DNA of 64,000 nt from Clarkia xantiana subsp. parviflora (lineage: Eukaryota; Streptophyta; Magnoliopsida; Myrtales; Onagraceae), in NCBI GenBank assembly GCA_036873135.1, contig JAPTYO010000007.1, positions 24,410,763-24,474,762 on the forward strand, read 5' to 3'. The position numbers and the translations under genes are program-made. Positions within the stretch are counted from its first letter, which is position 1. Each line of letters begins with the position of its first letter. The notes under the pieces were generated by a model. That model ran no database searches. It was not told where the DNA came from and saw only the letters and a list, made by a program, of their open reading frames with translations. Shown here one piece after another: positions 11,841 through 26,002 of the stretch.

Positions 11841-12480
11841 CAATACAAGTTTTCTTATGTAATTTGGTTACTGACGCCGATAGTGGCTTTTTAGTGGTTA
11901 AGAGCATTTACTATCATATGTTTTAGTTCCGGGGTTTTAGGATCGAAATTCCTCGGTGATCATATCGCGGTGACCTGATTAAATATCAGGTCCCGCTTGG
12001 TCTACATACCGTGTCAGACATATGAGGAGACGAATATACATTAGCTATAAGTCGTCCTCTTAATTATACTTATATATTGGCCGTGAGCTACGTTCACAAT
12101 ACCAGTGCATATACGTATTCACTAAATCTGGTCGGAAAAAAAACTTCAAATTTGTAGGTATGAGAGGTCAAATATTATGTAGTAAGATAAGTTTAAGATC
12201 ATCACTGCTAAGTTATTATTATTATTATTTTAACAAAAATGGGAATATCTAGTTATAGTAATTGGTTAAGATTGCAATTAATGTCTTACTAAAAGAACAT
12301 GATATATATATTATTATAGGAAAATAACATTTTGCATGTGTGGTTAGCACATGCACGGTGCACCTGATGTGGCGAGATCAAGACTTGTATTCCTTTCCAT
12401 CGTCTAAATATGGTTTATATTGGAACCGTCTAAACTAGGCCAAAGATAAAGGCTAGCAACAATTTACCACCTTTCATTCG
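11740..12480 (-). promoter_or_regulatory. Upstream region of the DEFL gene (copy 3 of the repeat)
   Basis: This lies directly upstream of the minus-strand DEFL gene and is repeated at 1-620 and 2740-3240. A TATA-like tatatatag lies at about 11750-11758, roughly 85 bp from the first ATG. A 30-bp T tract (11809-11838) separates it from the conserved block. Because the block was duplicated with the first exon, it probably holds the promoter, but no defined transcription-factor site can be claimed. Confidence 0.4.
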
Positions 12481-13014
12481 CAACAGTTTACCACCTTTCT
12501 ACATACTAAAATTTATTATTATTCCAAATTTCCTCTTTACTTTATTTTTTAAAAATAGAAAAAAAAAATCATAAATTTATTAATAAATCTATAAAAAAAA
12601 ATGCAGAAATATTTTAAAAAAAATGAAAACAAATATTGAAGAATATATTTTTCTTAAAGAAAAACCTAATATATGGAGTTTTATTTTTATAAAATAAAAT
12701 TTTCATTTTTTAAAAATAGATGTTTTGTTTGTATAATGTTTTCCAAATTTTGTTTTCTATTTTTTAAATACTTCTATCTTTTTTTTTAATAAAAAATAAT
12801 TAGACATAAATAATAATTTAGTAAACTTTACAATTTATGATCTGCAGCAGAAAGCAATTGATACTTTACGAATAGAAATTTCCCACCAAATATTGTAAAC
12901 TTTTTTTTTTTTTGTATAAGCCGCATCAATCGATATAGTAGATTTCTCATTTAAATATCTAAATTCATTCTCGTATGAATATATATATATATATTTTACT
13001 AATAAACACTTTTT
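12481..13014. other. Intergenic, very AT-rich
   Basis: Runs of A and T dominate, with a (TA)n tract near 12978-12993. Part of the segment (12880-12985, around attgtaaacttttttt and ctcgtatgaatatat) matches 2300-2420, so it is the distal end of the DEFL repeat unit. No gene was seen. Confidence 0.6.
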
Positions 13015-13372
13015 ATAATTGACCTCAATTGGACCTAATTCAATTGAGGTCAATTTTCCTCTAATTCGACTAGGTTCAATTGAACCAACCTTGGGCTACA
13101 TCTATCGAGTCTAGTGGTTTGATTTAGGTTCTTTATGACTAAATTGAAAAAAAAAAGTTAGAGATGTTTTAGAGAGTCTAAATTGAACACAACCAAAAGT
13201 ATAGAGCAAGTCACGTGACTTGCATGTGCCACTTAACGGTAAAAACTAACGGCGAACTAACAGATTGACCAAGCGTCTACAAATTTCAAACGAATAGTAC
13301 CAAAAGTATATAAAATGACATCTTATACCAAAATTCACATTCGATAAATACCAAAATACCTTCAACCCTAAA
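13015..13372. mobile_element. Half of a Mutator-like foldback MITE
   Basis: The right arm is recognisable: agtcacgtgacttgcatg at about 13208, aactaacggcgaactaacag, then accaaaagtatat and ccttcaaccct at the end. It matches the right arm of the element at 4014-4620. The left arm is missing beyond the central ccaattg region, so the element is truncated or heavily eroded. It has no coding sequence. Confidence 0.55.
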
Positions 13373-13589
13373 ATGTATGTATCTTAGAAAGTGATTTTTT
13401 TTTTCCTTAAAAAAGTATTTTTGGGAATCATTTTTCTTAAGAGATAGAATAGAACATCAAGCCCATGAAGCCCACCAATATTTATTCGGCGGTGGCGCGA
13501 GTCCGGATTGACGCAGTCAATGCAACTAACGCCGTTAACAGTTACGTCCACAGAATTGACGGCGTCGATAGACCACAAAACACGCGCTA

Positions 13590-15629
<2,040 letters not shown>

Positions 15630-16010
15630 GAAGCTCGGCTTTACGGGTATTACAAGAGGTAGGCGATGTCTGCTGCTGCTTCTTCGGATTTATCGAGCTG
15701 TTGTTACTTGCCCAATTTTTTTTAGTTAGCGGTACTGTTTGTCATTTTACCTGCAGCGTAATTGCAGATTGCTTTTTTGGAGTTTCATGTATCTCATTGT
15801 ATGTTGGGTTTTATCTGTTTCTTGTGTTTTGGTCGATCGCTGGCAACTCTTATTATTATATTCGTTAAATTGTTACTCGGTTTGACTTTTAAGATTCAAA
15901 CTCGTTAACTTAAATTGTTACATTTCTTCTCGCACCGGGTCAATTCTTTAAGAGATGAATTGTTACTTCCACAAATTGGTATATACCCCCATTTCACATA
16001 AACTAATTTT
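15630..16010 (+). other. ARF1 3' UTR and short spacer
   Basis: T-rich sequence after the ARF1 stop codon, consistent with a 3' untranslated region of about 250 bases (aagctcggctttacgggtat onward). The open frame at 15458-15868 spans the last intron and UTR and is not a gene. No canonical polyadenylation signal stands out. Confidence 0.4.
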
Positions 16011-16741
16011 ATTGTTCACTCCATATCATCATTTGTATGAAGAAAAATTCATTGTTCATACTATATATTTTTTTTGTGCCAATTTAGTACTTAACGTTTC
16101 CATTTTGTACAATTTTCGTTCCTCCGTTAAAGTTGCGTCTATTTTTGCCGTTAAAAGTCATGTGTCGTGCACATGACTGGCCCTGAACTTTTTATTTTTT
16201 ACAATTTAGTCCCTCTAATATATTTCTAATTTTTAATTTGTTCAATTTAGTCCTCAAATTTCAATATTGAACCCTTGATCCAAATTGACCTAGCCGGACC
16301 GAGCCTAGGTCTAAATCCGACCCTGGATCGAGGTTGCCATGATCCAGTGACCCCGACCCAGGGTCGCACCTAGCCCTAGGCCAGGTCAATTGGGACCTAG
16401 CCCTAATTGGGTTCAATTGGGACCCCGCCCCAATTGGGTTTAATTAGGGCTAGGTCGATTTGGGTCAAGGATTCGATATTGAAATTTGAGGATTAAATTG
16501 AACAAATTAAAAGTTAAGAATAAATTAGAGGGACTAAATTGAATAAAATTAAAAATTTAGAATCAATCACGTGCACGACACATGACTTTTGAGGGCAAAA
16601 TAGACGGAACTTTTAACGAAAATATAAAAACGGTACAAAATAAAAATGTTTGGAGTCCGGCTAGGTACCAAATTAGTAAAAATAACATATAACATATGGT
16701 ATGACCAGTGAATTTTATGCGAACATATGGTATGAACTGCA
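16011..16741. mobile_element. Foldback MITE between ARF1 and NSN1
   Basis: Long inverted arms: ttgttcactccatat and gtgccaatttagtac on the left correspond to the inverse of gtaccaaattagta and atatggtatgaactg on the right. The centre is rich in gacctagcc and ccaattgggt motifs. The arms also contain gtcatgtgtcgtgcacatgac-type inverted sequence, related to the motif shared by the other foldbacks. The outer ends are eroded, so the limits are within about 10 bp. It has no coding sequence. Confidence 0.65.
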
Positions 16742-16859
16742 GTCTAAAACAACAGACTGAATTAAAAGCAATCTAAACACACATCTAGCTCCAAAACTTT
16801 GACCTGAACTGCAACAAACCATTAAACAAGATCATACAATATTTCATAATCTTCCTCAC

Positions 16860-19585
16860 TCACTGCTCATCAAGGTCAACACCAGCCATCGGTATCTCTG
16901 CAACAATCTCATCTTCGTCACTGTCATCTTCAGATCCCTTCTTCGCATAATCCACCTTGAAGTCATAATCCTCGTCCATGCTATTGTTGCTCGACAACTT
17001 AGCCTTCTTCCTCTTCTTCTTCTCGGCTCTCTTTGCATTAGGGTTTAGGATTCCTTCTGCAACATACAGCTTCTCGTTCTGCTTCCTCGATGTTGATTGC
17101 CCTTTAGGTTTCTCAACTTCATCTTCTCCGTTAGTCATCGCTTCATCACCGTCCTTGTCACCTTTACTTAACACTTCCGGTTCAACATTTTCCTGAAATT
17201 CCCAGAATCAAATACAATAAGACACCTAACCCAAATAGCAACTTTGAACGAACCAAAAATGAAACTTTGAACGAACCTCGAGCATGGTTTCATCAAAATT
17301 AAGAGGGTTGCTTGGAGGGACTTCCACAGGTTGGAATTCATCAACAGATTTCAAGCTACCAATGAATGAAGATTCCGTGTTGTATACTTCATCGATGTTA
17401 AATTCCTTTGCCAACTCTGTAACAATCTTCGCCTCTGCAGCTTCTCCTTGATCTCGTGATGGGGGCATAGTGTAGTACGGTATTTTTCCTGTTGCAGATC
17501 GAAATTCATCATTTTTCATTCTTTCTAATAATTAACATAAGTAAACTGCAGCCAGCAATCAGTAAAAAGAACACACCCTCGTTCCAATCATGCAATACGA
17601 TCTTGGCAGCAGCTTCAACATCAACAATACCACCCTTTTTCAACTTGCCCCGAACAGAAGCCACCTTCTGAAGAAAGTCATCGACTGAATCGAAGGATGG
17701 AATCTTGTATATAGATACCAAAACTTTCTCTGGACAGAGCTTTAGTATTTCCTTCACTGGATTTGGACAGCAAAATCATGTAAGTCTCTTGCTAGATAAA
17801 AGCAATAATATTAGTTTTTCTTACTAGTCAGTGATTTGTTTACCTGGAGTGACGGGATCTTCTAACTTTTCGATTCTTTTGCAGTTTTTTAGGGCAATAG
17901 CAGAATTGTTATTATCAGAAGAACGCAGCATGACAACACCAGGACAGTCGAGTAATTTGACGTTTCTATCCAACTGTACTTCTTGTAGTGTCCTTGTTAA
18001 TCCAGGGGTAGACCCGACATTCGCAACATGAGCTCTCTTCAAACTATTTATCAAACTACTCTTACCAACATTGGGTAATCCTATAACCCCGACAGTAATC
18101 GACTTCTTTATCTGCAGAAATCGATGAAAGAAAAAACCTTAAGATCCAACTAGGCCGAGAAATATGTTTGCTAAGTTCACTTGAAGGGTAAGCATTAAAA
18201 TTAATTGAAATGGGATGTACCTCGTGACTTCTCGAGTAGTTCTTGAGCAATTTAATAAGTGTATCAGCTCCGAGACAATCACTTGTCTGGAGAATACTAC
18301 TTGGTTTTGCAGGCTTGGAAGACTTCCATCCTAAATTTGATCTCTGCTCTTGAGTGCTGCATTTAAATGCAACTGCGGGTAACTCTTCCCTGAGATACTT
18401 AAGCCACTTCTCTGCAGATTCTCTTGGGACAAGATCTGAGGTACAACATTGGCAAGTTAATCAAGGGAATCTTACTCTGAGATCATCAGAAAACACTTGC
18501 AAAACAAAAAAGTTAAAGAGCTTACCAATTTTGTTAAGAAGTAACACAAGATGCTTTCCAGGGCCTGATTTAAGCACAAGATTCTCCATATCGGCACAAC
18601 GTGTACCAAGGGGATCACGAGCATCAAGAACTTCCAAGATGACATCTGAAGCTTCAATGACTTTGACCAGTTCCTTATAGAAAACCCTATCCGAAGTATC
18701 TGCTTAAAAACAGAAAACTTTTAAGATTACAAACAAGGCAATAAAGGCTTTCGAAACACATACATACTCCTAAACGTATAACATACCCCGGTTTTTCCCG
18801 GTAGCTGCAGCTTTGTTGTTTGCCTTCGTATCTGCTTCGTCCATTTCTTTGCCAGAGGCCTCATCCTCATCTAGTAAACCTAACTTCCTCTTTTGTCTCT
18901 GAAAGAAGTCAGTTACATGTACATGGTTTAGATATTGAACAGCAAGTTTACCCACCCAAATGTAACTTAGATGTCAACCTCTCAATGTAGCAAGACAAAG
19001 CAAGGACATGTCTAGTGAAAAATTAAACAAAAAAATTCTGATTCCTAAGCTCAATAATTGTTTCTCTCTCCATGAGCAAACCCTAACTAAGGGTCTTCTG
19101 TTCCACAATTACAGAACCTCCACGGAATTAATTGCAGTTATCAGAAATACAAATAACATTCCACACCAACATTATCTTCAATCAGTAATGAATTAGCCAT
19201 GCTAAAAAAATGAAGAACTGTGTACCCTTTCTTTGCGGGCAGCTTTCTTCTCCTCAATCTCATCGACGGCACGAGCTCTGCGCTCTTCGAGAGCCTTGAG
19301 CTCCTGCTCCTTGAAAGGCCAGTCATTGGGGATGCCTGGGTCCTTCTCAACCTTGCGTTTTCCCAAGCCGAGCTTCTTCGCTTCCTTAGCCTTCTTCTTG
19401 TGGTGCTCCTTAACCTTCTTAATCACCTTGTGCTTCTTCTTCAACGTGATTCTCTTACTCTTACTCTCTGATCATTAAACCAAAACCAAAACATCAAAAA
19501 TAAGCACAGCGCTGCAGCCACTGAGATGACGCGAAATAAATGACTTTGAACTGAAGTTTTGCTTACTCTTGCTCCTCTTCACCAT
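16860..19585 (-). CDS. NSN1: Nucleostemin-like 1, nucleolar GTPase (NSN1)
   Basis: This is a circularly permuted GTPase of the YlqF/YawG class, nucleolar, needed for pre-60S ribosome assembly and in plants for meristem and flower development. Nine exons (19567-19585, 19226-19467, 18787-18898, 18526-18699, 18221-18435, 17844-18111, 17577-17756, 17277-17488, 16860-17192) join in phase to 584 residues, the usual plant length. The N-terminus (MVKRSKKSKSKR) is the basic nucleolar signal, followed by a K/E-rich coiled coil. G motifs come in permuted order: DARDP (150-154), NKID (about 180-183), GLPNVGKSS (265-273), TPGLTR (289-294), DCPG (309-312). An acidic and lysine-rich tail follows. Its promoter faces right, away from ARF1. 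Confidence 0.96.
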
Positions 19586-19799
19586 CTTAGACTCTTGTTG
19601 TGTAGATTAATCGCGGCGGGAGCTCTTCTTCTTCTGAGAACTCCGATTTGGCTGTAATTATATAAACGGTCGGAGGCTCTTCTAGGTTCAGCTGAACCAA
19701 CCACGGATATAAATAACTGGGCTTTGAAACATACCACCCAGCCAATGGGCTTACCACTCAGCCTATGAGACTTTTCCTATGAATATGAATTCTTAATTT

Positions 19800-20316
19800 T
19801 AATTTTTAACCACTCGACTCAGTTTACTCGACTTAATCGGGTAAACTCGACTCGACTCAGTTTATTCGAGCTCGAGTTTGAACTCGACCGAACCTTAATT
19901 TTCAACATCGAGCTCGACTCGGTGCAATACTCGACGGGTTCGAGCTCGACTCGGCTCGATATATATAGTTAAAAAAGTTCAATTAAATTATAAATGTTGC
20001 ACCTTAGCTCGAGTTCGAACACGACTCGATTAGGCTTTTGGTTCGAAATCGACTTGAACTCAATATATACATATATAATATTGTTACGTAAAACTCGAAA
20101 AACTCGAATTCAAACTCGATTCGAATATGCAAAACAAAAAAAACTCGATTATGCTCGCAAGCCTCTCGAGTCGTGTATCAGTGAACTCAACTCGACTCGG
20201 TATAAGAAAAAGCATGATTCGAGCTTGATTTGACTCGAAATTTAGCGAGTCGAGTTTGAATATCGACCGAGCCGACCTCAAGCAGCTTAGAAATAGCTTG
20301 ACTCGTTTACACCTAG
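19800..20316. mobile_element. Degraded foldback element, 'ctcgactc' family
   Basis: The whole block is built of ctcgactcg, ctcgagttcg and their inverses, ending in ttgactcgtttacaccta. The right end (inverse taggtgtaaacgagtcaa) recurs at about 61025 as gtgtaaacaagtcaagcc, so this is a dispersed family. The left terminus is not clear and no target duplication was found. Open frames here are by-products of the repeats. Confidence 0.5.
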
Positions 20317-20391
20317 TTATTCCAAGAGCCTACGAATGTGCTACTTATGAGGAGGATATAATTGTAAAATACAACTCGAACCGCTCCGAAC

Positions 20392-20943
20392 TAGGGGTGG
20401 CAATTCGTGCTATCGTGCGCATCAGTGATCGTGTCGTGTTAAACTTACTGAACACGAACACGCACAATAAGCTTATCGTGCCACATTTTACAAACACGAA
20501 CACGACACGAATATTTTCGTGCGTGTTCGTGTCGTGCTATCGTGTTGTGAATGATATTCGGTTGTATATATATATATATACAAGATCTTTGAGCAAAAAT
20601 CAAAATAATTAACTTCATATTTAAAAAACCACGAATTAATATGTCACTATTCATAAGTTAGTATTATATAGTTTAAAAACACTAAATAATAAACCACTAA
20701 TTGGAGGTAATAGATAATATTTGCTCAAAAAATACTTAAAATTTAGTCTTATTAGCACAACTTTATCGTGTTATCGTGCGTGTCGTGTTAGGATACTCAA
20801 ACACGAACACGACACGGAAGTTATACCGTGTTAGTCGTGTTCGTGCTATCGTGTTATCGTACTGCCATATGCTAGCACGAACACGATTTTTTCGTGCATG
20901 TTCGTGTCGTGCTATCGTGTCGTGTCACAAATTGCCAGCCCTA
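20392..20943. mobile_element. hAT-type MITE, 552 bp, TSD CTCCGAAC
   Basis: Termini TAGGGGTGGCAATT and AATTGCCAGCCCTA are inverted with one mismatch. Exact 8-bp direct repeats CTCCGAAC flank it (20384-20391 and 20944-20951). Inner arms consist of cgtgttcgtgtcgtgctatcg and inverses, so the element can fold into a long hairpin; the centre is AT-rich. It is the same family as 60395-60995. It has no transposase and depends on a helper elsewhere. Confidence 0.92.
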
Positions 20944-21059
20944 CTCCGAACCATGTGCCAGTTCGTTTTTCTAAATTACAAATTGGTACGCAACTTCTTT
21001 AAAACAAGATATCTACCACCGAAATATTTTAAGATTTACACAAAGGATCTACGGAACGG

Positions 21060-21142
21060 GCCCTCTCTATTCCCTCGTCAAAAACTCGTCTCTTTCATGG
21101 GACAACATCGGAGTCGGAGCTTCGAAGCAGAAAAGGAACAAG
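21060..21142 (+). other. Likely 5' UTR exon of the 21.4-26.0 kb gene
   Basis: A pyrimidine-rich start (tctattccctcgtcaaaaac) and a donor site aaggaacaag|gtacgc at 21142 suggest a noncoding first exon. It contains an upstream ATG (21097) whose short frame does not continue the downstream protein. The transcription start is not defined. Confidence 0.35.
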
Positions 21143-21387
21143 GTACGCACAAATTCAATCCTCTCATCGTCGCCTCCACCACCCTCAATTCATCACAAAA
21201 TTGTTTAACTCCAATCCTATACACCAGCTCTGATTCTTCTTCTTCACATCTCTATTTTCATCCATGTTAACGGTAACATTGTTCTTTGCTTCATTAGTTT
21301 GTTTTATTCAGCTGGACTCAGAGTGAGCTTACTATGTCCTTGGATTTGGTGCTGATGTGTTGAGTGGAGGCTCGAGAAGTTGTTCCA

Positions 21388-24300
21388 ATGGCAGAATGTG
21401 CAGCATCGGCATCATTTACCAAGCTGCATTTGCGTGGAGCTGGTATTGGAGAGAGAGGTTCCCTTAACCACAAGTTATACTACAGGTGTGAAACCACATT
21501 GATCTTGAAGCTCTTTCTAGTCTGATTGCGTTGCTGGTTGATGAATTGCTTTAGTCTTTAGATAACATTTGGATACTTCCGACACCAATTGTTTGTCATA
21601 TACCTGTGAATTCATCTTGATATTCTTTCTCTTAAAATATGGCTATGGAAGTCTTGACTATGAGCATTTGACTTGAATCTGGCCGAGAACTAGCATAATT
21701 CATTGATGCTATTTCTTCTGCTTGTCTGCTAAAATCATATTTCCTGTAGTTTGGCCCTCTAATTGATTCGGATCAGGCAAATGTACAGGTCCATGTCCGT
21801 TAATCTTTGATTTCAAAACTGCATTATTTTTGGATATGTTTGAGCTTCTCCGAGAATGTGATGCCTTCTTCATTGGGGGATCTGCCATGGGAATTGCCAC
21901 AGAGATTAGTTTTCATATAAAGGAAGTCATATTTTCAGTATAAGTTTCAGTACTTAAAGAATATGTTTGTGGCTAACTAGAACAACTCCATGTGAACTTA
22001 TCACTTGTTCCTGTTTTCACATGGAAAATTATCTATGGGAGAGGGTGCTGAGATGATGGTTAATGTTCTTACTTCTTAATGGCTGCAACAGTGAATGGAT
22101 AATAATTCTTCTGGAAATGTTTCATTGCAGAAAACTTTTCCATCAGAATGCTGAGGCTGTTAGTTTTGTAAATTGTAAAAGCCATGAGTTGTGTGCTACC
22201 CCTAAAAGCAATCGTTACCAAAAAAATTCCTTCACCTGTCCTTGCTTGGGATCTCTAGCGAGTGTCAATGCTACAACAGCCTCCGAATGGATACCTGTTG
22301 CGGATCAAGTACTTCTTCTTGCCAGCATGCTTCTTACACACATAGCTGGAGTAACTACAGTTAAAAATCCTAGTGATATGTCTGCAAAGACCAACATGGG
22401 TGTTGGTATGATCTCTGGAGGCTCTACCTTTTCTGGTAGGTAAGCTTAAGCTGATAGTAGTTTAATATCTTATTATGTTCTAGGCAGTTGTTTAGTAGTA
22501 CTGACACTACTTGATCTGTTTGCGGCTACTTGTATTGCAGTGCCACAAGTAATGATGGGGATCCTGTGCTTGTTTGGAATGTAATGAAACAAAAACTTTC
22601 CGATTCTTTAGAAGTTGTTAACGAAACTACTGCGTCGGGAGATGGAGTTCTTGAATTTGCAAAAGGACCTTTGAGTTTAAGTGCTTTGGCTGAGGGTCCA
22701 CGGTTGAGGTTGCTTTTGGCTGTTGTTATCAATCTTGAAAAAGAGGTATGGCTCTTGCCACATCTCAATATATGTAACCACTAACCACTTGAATATTTTT
22801 TATGCTTGCTCCTATTTTTGGATAGGTCATGAGTTCCTGGCTATAGATGTTCTAACCAGTAAGAATTTTATTAAGGTGACACTTATGTTTTGCAATGACA
22901 GCAAATTAAAGTGAATGGATAGGATATTTGAACCGAGTTCAATAACTGAAAGCAGCATAAAAGAGATATATCTTCTTATAAAAGTGTATGCATTGCTCAG
23001 AAGGGTTCAATGGGGACCTAGGAAAACCAGTTGGGTCAGGAACTGTATCTCTGTGTGCTTAATTCAGTCGTAGGCGCTAATGCTAAATGCTGATGAACAT
23101 AGTGGAAATTATTAGTCAAACTCACAGGCTATAGAGTTGAGGCTGCATTCATCCCAGGATGACCTTCTAGTTGGAAAATGGTCAGAATTGTACATTTTTG
23201 GTATAGCGAGGAATACTATTGGGACTATATGTCTTCGTGGACATAATAGATTATTTTGCTCATCCATGAATCTTCTATCTACATCTTTTGCTTCTCACTC
23301 CCCTTTTGTAAATCTTGCACATTCTTGGTGCCGTATTAATGCCTAATTAACTGTTAACAGTAAAGAAAAAGACAAATTACAGGCAATATAGTTGAGGCTG
23401 CATTTCGACCAATGATTTAGGACAGTCAATGTTGGGTCTCTTAATGTTGCATTGCCCATTGTGTCAAAGGAGAGCAAAATTCTTTTTCATTATTATTTTA
23501 AGAATTTTATAACTGTTTCATCGACATTTTACTTTTGGTTCATGGATTGATTTTCCATTTGGTCATATTATTGGATGTTTCACGATATCTGCAGGTTGGG
23601 GCTATCCTTGAAAGTCCGGAAGCTGTAGATGATTTGAAAATAGTTTTCCTTGGTATCATAAAGAAATCCTTGAAACCGATATGTATGGATTGGCTGGAGA
23701 AGGAATTTATTAAGGAAAACAATGTTTCCACTGAGGTATGTTGAGAATCTGCAACTACGGCAAGTGCAGAATGTATTTGTCTACACACTTCTCTAAAAAA
23801 TGGTCAGGTAACTGTCTTTTTTTTCCCCTTTCACCAGGTACTGATATCCTTTATTATGAATAAACTTAAAGGGGATGATAGCATTCTACAGAATATCAGG
23901 AAGTCAGGCAAGGAAGATCTCTATGCAGATCTATTCTGCTATCTGGGACATGGTTCTTTCAGGTGAGCGGGTGAACATTCTTCTGTTTTCTCCTTGTTAA
24001 AAATTCATTTTCTTTTTTATGTTCTTGTCACATGTTGCTATTTCAATTTATTGTACAATTTTTATGAGTTTATGATGGACTAGTAAATTTGATGTTACTC
24101 TTCTGTTGTGATTGATTTTTCGAGTATAATATTGCCATTGACCCTATAGCAGGTATAGGTCCATTTATTTGGTAAGCCTTACTAGAGCTGTAAAGCAAGA
24201 GAAGCATGGTCATGCTAGAGCTAGAGAAATTCTAATGAAACTTTAGCCGCATTGCATCAAACCTAACCTAGGGTGTATTTGCTTATTATGGTGGTTGCAA

Positions 24301-26002
24301 TTACTATTTATATTGGCCTTATTCATTTAGTTCATGAGACACTAGGTCTATCTTTTTTGGTCAAATTCCCTTTGGAACTCAGTGGATATCGTGTTTATGC
24401 ATTTGTTAATCTTTTCACAGAGGGGGTTTCTACTATGACAATACATTATTTGTCTCACAAGGGACCTCTGTACTAGAAGATTTGGTAATTGCTTTAGCAG
24501 ATGGCATTGCAAGCATCTACCTGGAGCTTATCTCTGTAGATGGTAACGCGTCAAATGAGATGAACACTCTAGCTTCAACTTTGTGTTCTTTATCAACCCG
24601 ATCCCTTCAAAGATTACGTAATGAGGTAAGGACGCTTATCCATGTTATTTGTAGATTTTTTTTCCTATTGCTACTCAAAACCTTCTCTAGGTTATTTAAG
24701 ACCATTACCAAATGTACATTATTTTGGATAAGATAAACAATATTATATCATGTAAATCAACAGTTAACTAACCCATAAGTTAAGGTTGGCTTAGCTGTCA
24801 AAGAAACAAAGCTGTGTATGGAAGCATACCGCAAGTTGGATTCTGCACACTACCAAAATTGGGAATTAGTTTTATATTTTGCCATTCACCTGGACGTAGT
24901 CCTGCGTCTTACCTAATATATGAAGTTATTGGGGTATTTCATAGATAAGGTCATCGCTAAGGAAAAGTAAACAATCTATTAATTAAAGTGGACAAAGAAG
25001 AATCATAATGAACTTCTCTGCAAATGCTCACACGAAAATATCTGTGTTTTCTCTCTTTTCTTCTCTATATAATCTGGGTAAAGTTCATTTGTGGGATCCT
25101 CCTATAAGCTAGAGCGGATAATGCCCTATTGTTTCACCAAGAAATGTGTGATACCCATTGGACCTGGTAAACAAGCATGGACCGAGACATATATATGCAT
25201 CTCTGAAATTATGGGTTGTCTGGATCAAAATGTCTTAAGTTTTATTTTCATATTATATATCATGGTCCGCAAAAAGAAAAGTATTGTTTTAGCAAATGAA
25301 TTTAAATGATGGCTCAAAGAGTACACAAATGGCCCAACTTAATTTCGTTTCTCCTACAAGTGCTTTTGAAAAAGCACCGAAGCAGAATGACTTTTTAGTT
25401 ATCTTAACATTGTATAGTGCTTGAGGAGGCTTTTGTTTTACTGATAGGTCGCGTTGAAGCAATGGTTGCATCAAAACATGGAGGCAGTTGCTTCAATGTA
25501 TGAGGACCGCTTTGATTTACGCATACTCCAAGTCCAGACACGTACTGTTGAGGAACCAAGCAACTGCCCTATGGAAGGAATAAGTTGGTGGGAACAAATA
25601 TTTGCTAAAAAATCAAGAACAAAATCAACTCCACTTCAATATGTTGTTATAGGCAATTTCTCAATGGCTGTCAAACGGACAAAGGAACTCAGAGCCCTGT
25701 CTGGTTGGTACGTTCTCCTTTTACCCAGACCTTATCCGTAGTCTCAAAGAATATCATTATTGCCTATGATTTTCATAATGCTTCTGCATTACGTAATATT
25801 ATGTAATATTTCGTATCTTCTCATTTTACATAGGAGGTACTACTTCAGCTTGTTCCTAGAGTTGTCAGATATAACAATGCCATTGATCAGAACCGTCATT
25901 GAAAAAGTCAGCAACGCAATATCCTTCTTTCTTGTTTGCTTGATTGGAAGATCTCTAGGGCTCATATACACCGGTATCAGGCAGTCTCTTCGATGGAAGT
26001 AA
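21388..26002 (+). CDS. Probable plastid-targeted protein of 503 residues (possibly DUF3685)
   Basis: Eight exons join in phase: 21388-21485, 22131-22439, 22541-22745, 23595-23735, 23838-23962, 24421-24625, 25448-25707, 25834-26002. The start MAECAASASFTKLHLRG is Ser/Ala-rich and poor in acidic residues, like a transit peptide. The middle is leucine-rich and soluble-looking (KGPLSLSALAEGPRLRLLL; VGAILESPEAVDDLKIVFLG). The end carries a hydrophobic stretch followed by basic residues (FFLVCLIGRSLGLIYTGIRQ). I do not recognise a named plant gene. The C-terminus reminds me of cyanobacterial DUF3685 proteins, which would fit a plastid membrane role, but that is inference. The start could lie in an upstream exon. 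Confidence 0.75.

Noticed and set aside
1..13000. The DEFL repeat array as a CRISPR-like or regular tandem array
   Set aside because: The units are hundreds of bases long, irregularly spaced and clearly gene duplicates in a plant nuclear genome.
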